A stretch of 64,000 nt of DNA from contig JAWKHH010000003.1 in the NCBI GenBank assembly GCA_041394945.1, positions 1-64,000 on the forward strand, given 5' to 3'. Shown in pieces: positions 42,652 through 51,750 of this stretch (position 1 is the stretch's first letter; each line of letters starts with the position of its first letter). A program made the position numbers and the translations under genes. The notes under the pieces were generated by a model. That model saw nothing but the letters and a program-made list of their open reading frames with translations, was not told where the DNA came from and searched no databases. The stretch is from Bryobacteraceae bacterium (GTDB lineage Bacteria > Acidobacteriota > Terriglobia > Bryobacterales > Bryobacteraceae).

Positions 42652-44790
42652 ATGGAGCCGCTTGTACTTGCCCCCGAAAGCCCGTCGCCCCGGCCGCGAC
42701 CAGGGATGCCGATTCCGGAGCCCGAACCGCCGCGCAGCGCCTTCGACCTTTGCTTCGGCATCATACTGCCGTTCGCCGCCATCGCGGTGGAACTGCTCAC
42801 CAGGCTGTGCGCGTCGGCGCTGTTCGATCCGCTGCCGACGCCGGTTCACGTGGCGGCTGCGCTCGTGGCTCCGATCTCGGCGCTCGCCATCTGGCTGCGG
42901 GTGCGCTGGCCGGCGGGCCTTGTCGCATGGACGAACGCGGCCGCGCTCACGATTTCCGCTTCCTACGCGATCCGGTTTCTGCCGCTGGTTCCCTTGGGGA
43001 TCCTGGGCTCGGTGATGCTGCTGGGCCTGCTTCCGCTGGCGCCGTTTTTCGCGTTCGCCACAGCCGTCCGGCAACGGCGCGCGTTGGAGAAGCCGGTTCG
43101 CCCGTTGTGGCAGAGCGTCCCGGTGGTGCTGATCGTGTTGCTGGCGGCGAGCCTGCCGCAACTGGTGACACGGGGAATGCTTCACTGGTCATTGGACGCG
43201 CCGGAGCGCGAAGGCGAAGCGGCGCGGATCATCCGGCTGGTCGGCAGCGAGAGCGCGCTGTTCGAAGCCACGCGCGCCCGCGGCCAATCGCCGTTCGAAC
43301 TCTTCGCGGACCGCATCCCGCCAGCCCACGCTCGCTCCCTCTACTACCGCGTCACCGGTGAAAACTCCGATCGGAAACCGGTGGAGCGATGGCACTCGCT
43401 TTGGGACGCGCATGTGGGGACGTCCACCGTCGGCGGCGCCCTCGCGGACCTGGCAATGGATTCCTCGCAGATCGATGCGTCCATCGATCCGGTGGCGGCG
43501 CTCGGCTACTACGAGTGGACCATGACGTTCCACAACAGCGGCGCGGCGCAACGGGAGGCGCGAGCAGTGATGCAGTTGCCAAGCGGCGGAGTTGTGTCGC
43601 GGGCCACACTGTGGATCAACGGCGAGCCTCGCGAGGCCGCATTCGGCGGGCGGGCGGCGACCACGGCTGCCTACCGGAAAGTGGTGAGCGCGCGGAGGGA
43701 CCCGCTGCTGGTGACCACGGCCGGTCCGGACCGCGTGCTGGTGCAGTGCTTCCCGGTGCCGGCCAACGGTGAAATGAAGATCCGCATCGGCGTGACGGCG
43801 CCGGTGCTGGAAGGTCCGGTGATGCTGCCTTACTTCGAGGAGCTGAACTTCACGCCGCCGGCAGCGCACTCGGTTTGGATCGACTCTGCGCGGCAGACGC
43901 TGCGGACGCGGGTGGCGGACCGCGATTTGCGGCGTCCGCTGCACGGTTGGAAATCGGCTACTCCGGCGACGCTCGCGTGGACCCCGGATCCGTTCGCGCC
44001 CGGACACGTTGTGCGGCAGCGCATTGTGGAGGCGCCTCGGCGCAGCTTCGGGAAGCTGATCTACGTGGTGGACGGATCCGCGGCGATGGCGCCCTACGCG
44101 GAAGCCCTCGGGCGGCAGTTGCGCGGCGAGATCATCCTCGCATCGGATGAAGTCCGCACGGTTTCCAGATTGTCGGCGGGCGATTTCGCGGGCGGCGCCG
44201 ACAACGTGCCCGCGCTGCTGGCGGCGCAGGACCGGGCGTTGGCGGAGCCTGATGCGGCGATCGTGTGGATCCACGGGCCGCAATCGGTGGCGCTGAGCAA
44301 TCCGGATCCGCTACGGCAGTTCTGGACGCGGCGTCCGGGGAACACTCCGCTTTATTCGATCCAGCTCGAAGCGGGTCCGCACCCGGTGCTAGCGGCGCTG
44401 GACGGGCTCAGCGATATCCACGTGCTGCGCGCGGACCCGGATCGTGTGATTGGCTACTTCGAAGACAACACGCCGGAGCGGCGGGCCGTGCTCGAGCGGA
44501 TTCGAGCACGGACCTCGCATGGGCATCGGACGTCGGCGCACCTGGCGCGATTGTGGGCGTTCGGCGAGTCGGCGCGTGCGTCCGACGCCGCGCTCGCCGC
44601 CACCTACCAACTGGTGACGCCGCTCACCGGGGCGGTGGTGCTCGAATCGGCGGCGCAGCATCAGGAAGCGGGCCTCGCGCCCGCCGCGCCGGCGACCGTG
44701 CCCACCGTCCCGGAGCCGGAGACCTGGGCGCTGATGCTGGTTTCGCTGGGGGCGCTGCTGTACGCGATGCACCGGAGGCAGGCCGCATGA
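42652..44790 (+). CDS. VIT-domain integral membrane protein with PEP-CTERM tail
   Basis: 712 residues from ATG 42652; the longer upstream frame overlaps the divergent ATPase gene. A Pro-rich N-terminus, about four transmembrane helices (35-180), then an extracytoplasmic VIT domain (about 280-385: YYEWTMTFHNSGAAQREARAVMQLP, WINGEPREA, VQCFPVPANGEMKIRIGV) and a vWA-like segment starting LIYVVDGSAAM. YQLVTPLTGAVVLE precedes the tail VPEPETWALMLVSLGALLYAMHRR, a textbook PEP-CTERM signal (motif, helix, basic end). It should be cleaved and processed by the exosortase whose ATG overlaps its stop. Confidence 0.88.
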   Translation: MEPLVLAPESPSPRPRPGMPIPEPEPPRSAFDLCFGIILPFAAIAVELLTRLCASALFDPLPTPVHVAAALVAPISALAIWLRVRWPAGLVAWTNAAALTISASYAIRFLPLVPLGILGSVMLLGLLPLAPFFAFATAVRQRRALEKPVRPLWQSVPVVLIVLLAASLPQLVTRGMLHWSLDAPEREGEAARIIRLVGSESALFEATRARGQSPFELFADRIPPAHARSLYYRVTGENSDRKPVERWHSLWDAHVGTSTVGGALADLAMDSSQIDASIDPVAALGYYEWTMTFHNSGAAQREARAVMQLPSGGVVSRATLWINGEPREAAFGGRAATTAAYRKVVSARRDPLLVTTAGPDRVLVQCFPVPANGEMKIRIGVTAPVLEGPVMLPYFEELNFTPPAAHSVWIDSARQTLRTRVADRDLRRPLHGWKSATPATLAWTPDPFAPGHVVRQRIVEAPRRSFGKLIYVVDGSAAMAPYAEALGRQLRGEIILASDEVRTVSRLSAGDFAGGADNVPALLAAQDRALAEPDAAIVWIHGPQSVALSNPDPLRQFWTRRPGNTPLYSIQLEAGPHPVLAALDGLSDIHVLRADPDRVIGYFEDNTPERRAVLERIRARTSHGHRTSAHLARLWAFGESARASDAALAATYQLVTPLTGAVVLESAAQHQEAGLAPAAPATVPTVPEPETWALMLVSLGALLYAMHRRQAA

Positions 44791-45566
44791 ACGGGCTGGC
44801 GGTAGCAACGATGCAGGCGGCGGCGATGTGGCCGGCGTGGATCTGGTACGGGCGGCGGCTCACCGACGGGTCCGACGGCGCGTGGTCCGCGATGGCGCTG
44901 GCGGCATTCGCGGCGCTGCTGGCCGCTGTGCCGGCGTCGAAGGGGAAGCGGATTCCATTGGCCGGGCCGATCGCGCTAATGGTAGTCTACGCCGCAGCCG
45001 CAATGGCGCTGCCGCCGATCTTCGGGTGCGCGGCGGCGTTGCTGGCGGTTGGATCCACGCTGGCGCGATGGCGGCTTGGTCCAGGCGTCCATTGGCCGAT
45101 GCTGGCGCTGGCCGTGCTCGGAGCGCCGATGGTCGCCTCGCTCGATTTCACGTGCGGGTTCCCGCTGCGATTCCTGGCGGCGAAGGCGACGGCGGCGCTG
45201 CTGGCGCTGGGCGGGCTTTCGGTGGCGCCGGAAGGGACGCTGCTGCGATGGGGCGCGGGGATCGTCGAGATCGACGCGCCGTGCTCCGGGGCCCGGATGC
45301 TCTACGCGGGATTGTTCCTCACAGCGGCGCTGGCCGCGTGGCGGCGGCTGTCGCTCGCGCGGACCGCGGCTGCGTTCGCCGTCGCGCTGCCGGCCATCGT
45401 CGCCGCCAACGTCTTCCGTTCGACGGGGCTGTTCTTCGTCGAGACGGGGCTCATCGAGCTTCCGGCCGTCGCGCATCCGGCGCTCGGCGTAATGGTATTC
45501 GGATTGCTGTCAATTTTCCTGCTACGCGCGAACCGACACCTCGCCGGAGCTCTCCAGACAAGATGA
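44787..45566 (+). CDS. Exosortase family transpeptidase
   Basis: 259 residues, about eight transmembrane helices. The catalytic triad of exosortases is present: Cys166 in EIDAPCSGARML, Arg211 in ANVFRSTGLFFVE and His230 in AVAHPALGV. It cleaves PEP-CTERM tails at the membrane. ATGA overlap with the VIT/PEP-CTERM gene and ATGA overlap with the next gene place enzyme, substrate and accessory in one operon. No other PEP-CTERM protein is found in the window, so it may be a dedicated one-substrate system. Confidence 0.9.
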   Translation: MNGLAVATMQAAAMWPAWIWYGRRLTDGSDGAWSAMALAAFAALLAAVPASKGKRIPLAGPIALMVVYAAAAMALPPIFGCAAALLAVGSTLARWRLGPGVHWPMLALAVLGAPMVASLDFTCGFPLRFLAAKATAALLALGGLSVAPEGTLLRWGAGIVEIDAPCSGARMLYAGLFLTAALAAWRRLSLARTAAAFAVALPAIVAANVFRSTGLFFVETGLIELPAVAHPALGVMVFGLLSIFLLRANRHLAGALQTR

Positions 45567-46084
45567 AAAACCGGACGCTGTTCCTCGTCGTCTGCGGCGC
45601 TGCCGCGATGCTCCCGCTCATGTCGGGCCACTTCACCACGGAACGCGAGAGTTCGGCCGGATTCCCCGGTTGGTCCAGCGAGTGGCGCGGAGCGCCGTTG
45701 AAGAGAGTCCCGCTCGGCGACCGAGAGCAGCGGCTGGCGGACGGGTTTCCCGGGCAGGTGGCGCAATTCACCGACGGCCGGCGGACGCTGGTGATGCGAT
45801 ACACGGCGCAGCCCACGCGCAAGCTGCATTCCGCGGCGGATTGTTTCCGGGGCGCCGGCTACACGGTGACGCCGCTACCGATCCAGATCGACGAGCGCGG
45901 CGAGCGGTGGGGACGGTTCGCCGCCGAGCGCGACTCGCTGCGCTACACCGTAGGCGAGCGGATCTTCGAGAACACGGGCGAGAACGCGTGGACGGATGTT
46001 TCGGCGTGGTATTGGAGCGCTTCGTTCGGAAGGTCGAGCGGGCCTTGGTGGGCGGTGACGACGGTGGAACAGGCCGGGCCGTGA
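45563..46084 (+). CDS. Exosortase-associated (EpsI-like) protein
   Basis: 173 residues. Signal peptide or anchor (NRTLFLVVCGAAAMLPLMSGHFT), then a small beta-rich domain with VMRYTAQPTRKLHSAADCFRGAGYTVTPL. The PTRKLHSAADCFRGAGY segment resembles the conserved HxxxxCxxGxG-type motif of EpsI/DUF3485 proteins found beside exosortases. Probably periplasmic and needed for sorting or glycan coupling. Coupled to the exosortase by ATGA. Confidence 0.75.
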   Translation: MKNRTLFLVVCGAAAMLPLMSGHFTTERESSAGFPGWSSEWRGAPLKRVPLGDREQRLADGFPGQVAQFTDGRRTLVMRYTAQPTRKLHSAADCFRGAGYTVTPLPIQIDERGERWGRFAAERDSLRYTVGERIFENTGENAWTDVSAWYWSASFGRSSGPWWAVTTVEQAGP

Positions 46085-46097
46085 CCGCCGTGATAGC

Positions 46098-47111
46098 ATG
46101 AGTGTGCCCATGACGGGGATCCTCGCCCGGCGGTGGTTTGCATTGCTGGCGGTGGCTTGGTGTCTGCCCGCCGCCACGCTCGACGAAGCATTGGCAAGCC
46201 TTTCGCGCCGCATCCGTACTCAGCTTGCGCGCGGCGACGCATTTTCGCTCGATGTTCGCGCGGGAAGCCGGGCTGTGGATGCCGATCGCGTAGCGGCGTA
46301 CCTGCGTCGTTCGTTCGGGAAGCCGTCGGCGGCGGGAGCGGACGCAACTCCGATCGTGGTGACGCTCTCGGCGAACCAGATGTCGCAACTGCTGGTGGTG
46401 GAGGTCGGGAGCGGCGAACCGCTTGTCTTGATCCATCCCTACGATGCGCCCCCGGAACCGGATTCGGAGCGGGTGACGATCCGCCTGCGGGAATTGGGAA
46501 GTTCCAAGACCCCGGTGTTGGCGGCGGTCGACACGCCCAACGGGTTAGCGATGCTTCTCGCGGACCGGGTTGTGCTGGGCGACGCCTCGTTGAGCTTCAA
46601 TCCGTCGGCGCCGCGTCCCCGGGACCTGCGGGGAGCGTTCTCGATCGAGGACGGCTACTACCGCGCGACGCTTCCTGGGCTCCAGTGCCGGGTGACGACG
46701 GAGCCGTTCGCGGTGCGGTGCGCCGAAGCGGATACGCCGCTCGTTCGCGGGCGCAACTTCTATCGCTACCCGTTCGGCGATGTCTACTGCACCGCCGAGT
46801 GGGGCGACTCGGCGACGCTGGCCACTCATCTCGACGGGACACTGCGGCGGCATCCGGGCGGGCAGGTGCTGGCGCGGGATTTTCCGAGCGAGATCGTACC
46901 GATGGACGGGGAGCAGCGCCCGCGGCTGATCGCCGGCGAACCGGGGGGCGCGTCGATCCGCTCGTATCGCATCGAGCCGGGGAGCGCCGTCGCCGATGAG
47001 CGCGAAACGCCGCTCGACGGAAGGCTGGTGGCGTTGGGTAACGGCCTGGCGATCGTGGAGCGGCATGGGCTGCACACGGTGCTGCGCGTCGAGGTGACCG
47101 GTGACCCGTAG
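46098..47111 (+). CDS. Hypothetical exported protein
   Basis: 337 residues. Signal peptide (ARRWFALLAVAWCLPAATLDEA). Segments such as ADRVAAYLRRSF, TPIVVTLSANQMSQLLVVEVGSGEPLVLIHPYD and RVTIRLRELGSSKTPVLAAVD, followed by LHTVLRVEV, suggest a beta-propeller-like or TolB-like fold. No family is recognised. It lies between the exosortase set and a solute-binding protein and overlaps the latter by 11 nt, so it is co-transcribed. Confidence 0.65.
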   Translation: MSVPMTGILARRWFALLAVAWCLPAATLDEALASLSRRIRTQLARGDAFSLDVRAGSRAVDADRVAAYLRRSFGKPSAAGADATPIVVTLSANQMSQLLVVEVGSGEPLVLIHPYDAPPEPDSERVTIRLRELGSSKTPVLAAVDTPNGLAMLLADRVVLGDASLSFNPSAPRPRDLRGAFSIEDGYYRATLPGLQCRVTTEPFAVRCAEADTPLVRGRNFYRYPFGDVYCTAEWGDSATLATHLDGTLRRHPGGQVLARDFPSEIVPMDGEQRPRLIAGEPGGASIRSYRIEPGSAVADERETPLDGRLVALGNGLAIVERHGLHTVLRVEVTGDP

Positions 47112-48330
47112 CACGCGGCGGGCATTCGTCGGCGGACTGGTAGGAACGGGACTACGGGCAGACCGGCCTCGCTACGGCGGCACGCTCGCCGTAGCGGCGG
47201 GATTTCCGATTCTGGCGCTGACGGCGGATCCGCTGGTTTTCGAAGACGGGTCCGGACGGGCGCGGCCCGGGCTCGCCCGAGAGTGGTCGGCTGGCGCGGG
47301 TTTCCGCGAGTGGCGATTCGATCTCCGGGGCGGTGTGCCCACCCACGACGGTGTCGCGCTGACGGCGGAAGTGGCGGCGGAGGCCCTGGGCAAGGTGCTT
47401 CGCGGGTACCGCTGGTCCGGATCGGGGAATCGGATCGTGGCCGCCAGCGAACGATCCTCGCCGGCGCTTCCGGCGGAACTGGCGCACGCGGCCGCGGGGA
47501 TTCCGGGCACCGGGCCGTTCCGCACGGAAACCTACAAGCCCGGGAAACTGGCGCGGGTGACGGCTTTCGAGGAATATTGGAACAGTCGGCCGTATCTCGA
47601 CGCGGTGGAACTTCGCTTCGCGGGCGCCGGCGCGGCGGTGAGCGAGATCGCGCCCGGCGACATCCGCCGCGAGACGCAGCGCGGGCATCGCATCCACGCG
47701 ACGCCGCCGAATGACCTGGTGGCGCTGGTGTTCGATCGCACGCATCCGTCCGCGCGGAGGGAATCGATTCGCCGGGGGCTGGTGGCTGCGATTGACCGGA
47801 CGCCGATCGCCAACGTGATCTTGCAGAAGCAAGGCGAGGCGGCGGGTGGCATTCTGCCTGGTGGCGTCTCGGGCTACGGTTTTCTGTTTTCGCGGGAACG
47901 GGATCTGGCTGGCGCGCGCCGCATGCTGGCCAGCGCCGGCGAAGCACTGCCGCTTGGCTACGATCCCGCGGTCGCGATCCTGAAGCCGATCGCGGACCGG
48001 ATCGCACTGAACGCGCGCGAGGCCGGGCTCACGATACGCACGGTGGACCGCGCGCCGGCCGCCGTCTGGCTGCGGCGGGTCGCCGGCCTTCATACGGACC
48101 CGCACCTCGCGCTCGCCCACTACGCCCGGGGGCTCGAGCTGGCGGAGCCAGCGCCGGCGGAGTCGCTCGAAGAACTCTACCTGCGAGAGCGGACGCTGCT
48201 GGCCGGAGGGTGGGTGGCGCCGCTGTTTCACGTGTCGCGGGTTTACAGCGTGGCGCCGGAGGTCCGGAACTGGCCAGGCGCCGGATTGCCGGAGTGGCGC
48301 TTCGAAGATACGTGGCTCAACCGTCGATGA
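47101..48330 (+). CDS. Orphan peptide/nickel-type solute-binding protein (SBP_bac_5)
   Basis: 409 residues from GTG 47101. A Tat-like signal (RSTRRAFVGGLVGTGL) precedes the family-5 fold: RYGGTLAVA, ARPGLAREWSAGAGFREWRFDLRGGVPTHDG, GTGPFRTETYKPG and ARRESIRRGLVAAIDR. It is shorter than typical OppA/DppA (about 500). No permease or ATPase of a peptide transporter is near. The stop overlaps the ATG of a sensor kinase (ATGA), so it may feed ligand information to that kinase. Confidence 0.8.
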   Translation: MTRSTRRAFVGGLVGTGLRADRPRYGGTLAVAAGFPILALTADPLVFEDGSGRARPGLAREWSAGAGFREWRFDLRGGVPTHDGVALTAEVAAEALGKVLRGYRWSGSGNRIVAASERSSPALPAELAHAAAGIPGTGPFRTETYKPGKLARVTAFEEYWNSRPYLDAVELRFAGAGAAVSEIAPGDIRRETQRGHRIHATPPNDLVALVFDRTHPSARRESIRRGLVAAIDRTPIANVILQKQGEAAGGILPGGVSGYGFLFSRERDLAGARRMLASAGEALPLGYDPAVAILKPIADRIALNAREAGLTIRTVDRAPAAVWLRRVAGLHTDPHLALAHYARGLELAEPAPAESLEELYLRERTLLAGGWVAPLFHVSRVYSVAPEVRNWPGAGLPEWRFEDTWLNRR

Positions 48331-50069
48331 GCTTCCGCACGCGTCTTTTCCTTCTGTTCGGGCTGGCCGTGTCGGCGACGGCGATCCTCGCGTCGATGGG
48401 GATTTCGGCGTCGGCGACGGCCGCATTCGAACGAATGGAGGAGGAACGAACCGAAGCGATCGCCCGGCAGGTGCGGCGCGAACTGGACCGGGGCAGCCAG
48501 GAAATCGTCCGCCGGCTGGACGCGATCGCTGGCACGGAGGCATTCCGTGCGATGGCGGCAGAGTTGGCGGCCCCCGGCGCGGACGCGGCTCCGTATCTGA
48601 ACGAGGCCGAACGGGTGGCCCGGGAGCAAGGGCTCGATTTTCTCGAGATCATCGGAGCGGACGGCGCCATCATCTCGTCGGCGCACTATCCGGCGCGGTT
48701 CGGGTACAAGAAGCCTTGGGTGATCGAGCCGGCGGATTGGCGCTCTCGCGGCGCGTTTGTGGAGTTCGAACGGCTGCCGGAAGAAACGGCGGCGGGGCTG
48801 ATCGCGGTGCGTCCGGCCGGGGGCCTGTACCTGGTGGGCGGCGAGCGGATCGACCGGGAGATGCTCGACACGCTGGCGCTGCCGCCGAGCATGACGGCGC
48901 AGCTCTATGAGAGGGGCGGCTACCGGGGCCGAAAGGCGGACAGGATCGTGGAACGGGTTCGCGGCAGCGGACGAACCGCCGTGCTGACGGAGGGCGGGTT
49001 CTTCGAAACGCCGACAACGATCAACGGGATCCCGCTGCGCGGGCGAACGCGCGAATCGCTGGCGGTGCTGGTGCTCGAGGCGCGGCACGCGGAGTTGTTC
49101 CGGCTGCGCTGGTTCATCCGGGCGATGGGTCTGCTGGGAGCGCTGGGCGGGATCGTGTTGGGGGCGGGAATCGCCTGGTGGGCGTCGGCGCGGCTGGCGC
49201 AGCCGGTGCGGGCGCTCGTCGAAGGCGCGTCGCGGGTGGCGGCGGGCGACTGGTCGGTGCGGGTGGAGCTGCCGCCGGGCGACGAGATCGGCGCGGTGGC
49301 GGAATCGTTCAACCGGATGACGGCCGAGTTGGCCGGGCAGCGCGAACGGCTGGTGCAGGCCGAGCGAGTGGCGGCGTGGCGGGAACTGGCGCGGAGGCTG
49401 GCGCATGAATTGAAAAATCCATTGTTTCCGTTGCAGTTAACGGTGGAGAACCTGCAGCGCGCACGGCTCGGCGACGCGGCCCAGTTCGACGAGGTGTTCC
49501 GAGAATCAAGTTCCGCCCTGCTCGCCGAGATCGACCAGTTGAAGACCATCGTCGGGCGGTTTTCCGACTTCGCGCGGATGCCTGCGCCGAGCTTCGAAAC
49601 CATTCGCCTGGCTGGGTTCGTTCCCCCGATTCTGGCGGCGTTTCAGGCGCAGTGGTCGGCGCCGGGGAAGCCGCGGATCGAGGGCGCGTGGAAGCTGGCC
49701 GATCCCGAGTTGACGGTGGATGCCGACCGGGACCTGCTGTCGCGCGCGATCCGCAACCTGATCCTCAACGCGATGGACGCGATGCCGAATGGCGGGCGGA
49801 TCGCGATCCGGGCGGAGGCGGCGGGCGCGGCGGTGGCCATCGAAGTGGCCGACACCGGCAGCGGGTTCACGGAAGAAGAACGGGCGCGGTTGTTCACGCC
49901 CTACTACACGACGAAGAAGCACGGCACGGGCCTGGGCCTGGCGATCGTGCAGTCCGTGGTGGCTGACCATGGAGGTACCATCGGCGTAGAGAGCCGGCCC
50001 GGAGAAGGATCGCGGTTCCGCATTGCGATCCCGCGATATAGAGACAATGGCGCACCTGCTACTGGTTGA
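48327..50069 (+). CDS. NtrY-like membrane sensor histidine kinase
   Basis: 580 residues from ATG 48327. Transmembrane helices at about 5-25 and 263-287 enclose a periplasmic sensor domain (about 30-260). HAMP follows (288-340), then HisKA with His360 in RRLAHELKNPLFPLQLTVENL (the NtrY-like variant) and HATPase (NLILNAMDAM, DTGSGFTEEE, GTGLGLAIVQ). Coupled to the solute-binding protein gene upstream and overlapping the response regulator by 23 nt. The regulator downstream is its partner. Confidence 0.93.
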   Translation: MSFRTRLFLLFGLAVSATAILASMGISASATAAFERMEEERTEAIARQVRRELDRGSQEIVRRLDAIAGTEAFRAMAAELAAPGADAAPYLNEAERVAREQGLDFLEIIGADGAIISSAHYPARFGYKKPWVIEPADWRSRGAFVEFERLPEETAAGLIAVRPAGGLYLVGGERIDREMLDTLALPPSMTAQLYERGGYRGRKADRIVERVRGSGRTAVLTEGGFFETPTTINGIPLRGRTRESLAVLVLEARHAELFRLRWFIRAMGLLGALGGIVLGAGIAWWASARLAQPVRALVEGASRVAAGDWSVRVELPPGDEIGAVAESFNRMTAELAGQRERLVQAERVAAWRELARRLAHELKNPLFPLQLTVENLQRARLGDAAQFDEVFRESSSALLAEIDQLKTIVGRFSDFARMPAPSFETIRLAGFVPPILAAFQAQWSAPGKPRIEGAWKLADPELTVDADRDLLSRAIRNLILNAMDAMPNGGRIAIRAEAAGAAVAIEVADTGSGFTEEERARLFTPYYTTKKHGTGLGLAIVQSVVADHGGTIGVESRPGEGSRFRIAIPRYRDNGAPATG

Positions 50070-51432
50070 CGACGACCCGAATACGCTGGCGACGCTGGCC
50101 CGCGCTTTTCGGCTGGCGGGGCACGAGGCCACGGTGGCCGACAACGCCCGGCGCGCGCTGGAACTGGCGCGGTCGCAGCCTTACGACATGATCCTTTCCG
50201 ACGTGGTGATGCCGGACCGGGACGGGCTGGCGCTGCTCGAAGATCTGCGCGAGGCTGGCGTGGCCACGCCGGTGGTGATGATCTCCGGGCAGGCGAACGT
50301 GGAAATGGCGGTCCGCGCGACGCGGCTGGGCGCGGTGGACTTCCTCGAAAAACCGCTCTCTTCAGACAAGCTGCTGCTCACAGTGGCGAACGTGATGCGG
50401 ATGTCGGAGCTCGAGCAGGAGAACCGCGACCTGCGGCGGCGGGCCGGGAAGCACGAACTGGTGTGGGTAGCGCCGGCGATGGACCGGGTGATGGCGCAGG
50501 TGGCGCGGGTGGCGGCGTCGGAGACGCGAGTGTGCATCCTGGGCGAAACGGGGACCGGGAAAGAGCTGATCGCACGGGAGATCCACAACCGGAGCGGACG
50601 GGCCCGCGGTCCGTTCGTGACTCTGAATTGCGCCGCGGTTCCGGCCGAGCTGATCGAATCCGAGCTATTCGGGCATGAGAAAGGATCGTTCACGGGCGCG
50701 GCGGCGCGGCACGCGGGCAAGTTCGAGCAGGCGCACCAGGGGACGCTGTTCCTGGACGAGATCGGCGACATGCCGCTGGCGATGCAGGCGAAGCTGCTGC
50801 GGGTTCTGGAAGAGGGCGAAGTGGAGCGGGTGGGCGGCGGCAAGCCGATCACGGTGAACGTCCGGGTGGTGGTGGCGACGCACCGCGACCTGGAGGCGCT
50901 GGTGCGGACCGGTGAGTTCCGGCAAGACCTCTACCATCGGGTCTATGTGTTCCCGCTGACCCTGCCGCCGCTCCGTGCCCGCGCCGGGGACCTGCCGGTG
51001 CTGCTCGAACACTTCGCGGCGCGCATCTCGGACCAGAACGGCTGGAAGACAAAGCTGTTCGAGACGGCGGCGGTGGATCTGCTGGCGCGGTACGACTGGC
51101 CCGGAAACGTGCGGGAACTGCGGAACGTGGTGGAACGGCTGCTGCTACTGGCGGATCGAACGGTGGACGCCGAATCTGTCAGGCTGGCGCTACCGGCGCT
51201 GGACGACGCGCAGGAGCCGGACGGCGAGTCGCCCGCAGACGGGTCCCTGGCGGAGCGGGTGCAGAGGTTCGAGCGGGCGGCAATCCTGGGCGAGTTGCGG
51301 CGGAACGAGTTCCATATGGCGAGGACGGCGCGGGCGCTGGGGCTCGAAAGGAGCCATTTATATAAGAAGTGCCAGCAGCACGCAATCGATTTCCGGAGCC
51401 GGGAGGGGAGCGGGGGTGGGGAATCGGGCTGA
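50047..51432 (+). CDS. NtrX/NtrC-like sigma-54-dependent response regulator
   Basis: 461 residues. Receiver with Asp52 (ILSDVVMPDRDG) and FLEKPLSS. AAA+ domain with Walker A GETGTGKE (166-173), sigma-54 loop GSFTGA (213-218; Ser in place of the usual Ala) and Walker B LFLDEIGDMP. The C-terminal Fis-type HTH ends HMARTARALGLERSHLYKKCQQH. ATG 50047 is used as start; TTG 50023 is possible. The NtrY-NtrX style pairing with the upstream kinase suggests envelope or nutrient sensing. Confidence 0.93.
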   Translation: MAHLLLVDDDPNTLATLARAFRLAGHEATVADNARRALELARSQPYDMILSDVVMPDRDGLALLEDLREAGVATPVVMISGQANVEMAVRATRLGAVDFLEKPLSSDKLLLTVANVMRMSELEQENRDLRRRAGKHELVWVAPAMDRVMAQVARVAASETRVCILGETGTGKELIAREIHNRSGRARGPFVTLNCAAVPAELIESELFGHEKGSFTGAAARHAGKFEQAHQGTLFLDEIGDMPLAMQAKLLRVLEEGEVERVGGGKPITVNVRVVVATHRDLEALVRTGEFRQDLYHRVYVFPLTLPPLRARAGDLPVLLEHFAARISDQNGWKTKLFETAAVDLLARYDWPGNVRELRNVVERLLLLADRTVDAESVRLALPALDDAQEPDGESPADGSLAERVQRFERAAILGELRRNEFHMARTARALGLERSHLYKKCQQHAIDFRSREGSGGGESG

Positions 51433-51547
51433 TGAAAACGGTTTCGTGATGGGTGATTAACTAAATTTTCGTCGCCCTTTTGGGCGGGTTCTGGTACTAT
51501 GGGGCGAGAGCTGAAGGTTTGAGACGGCCCCGATCGAGTACTTACCC
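51433..51547 (+). other. Gap after response regulator, with small hairpin
   Basis: CGCCC (51473-51477) pairs with GGGCG (51482-51486) around TTTT; no T tract follows. TACTAT at 51495-51500 could be a -10 for the following RNA, but no -35 is evident. Confidence 0.3.
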
Positions 51548-51705
51548 CCCTGTTCGTAACCTCCCCGAGACCGCATCTCCCCTTTTGGCGCGCGAGTGGG
51601 CGCGATGGTTCGTGTCCGTGTAGACGCAGCCACCGGGACGAACCTGTTCCGAGGGTGTGCGTCAGGAAGATGAGAGTAGCGGGGCGATGGAATTTCGTCC
51701 CAGGG
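51548..51705 (+). ncRNA. Candidate rod-shaped RNA, 6S-like or RRM-gene leader
   Basis: Nested helices form one long rod: CCCTG 51548-52/CAGGG 51701-05, CCCCG 51563-67/CGGGG 51680-84, CATCT 51574-78/AGATG 51668-72, and a strong terminal hairpin GGTTCGT 51607-13/ACGAACC 51638-44. An asymmetric open region lies between the outer two helices, with TGTTCGTAA on its 5' side, recalling the central bubble and TGTTCG element of 6S RNA. The size (about 160 nt) fits too. It could instead be the structured 5' leader of the RRM gene starting at 51751. Promoter signals are weak. Confidence 0.35.
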
Positions 51706-51750
51706 AACGCCGGAGCCGGAGTGATCCGGCGGCAAAGGAGATAGCAGGAA

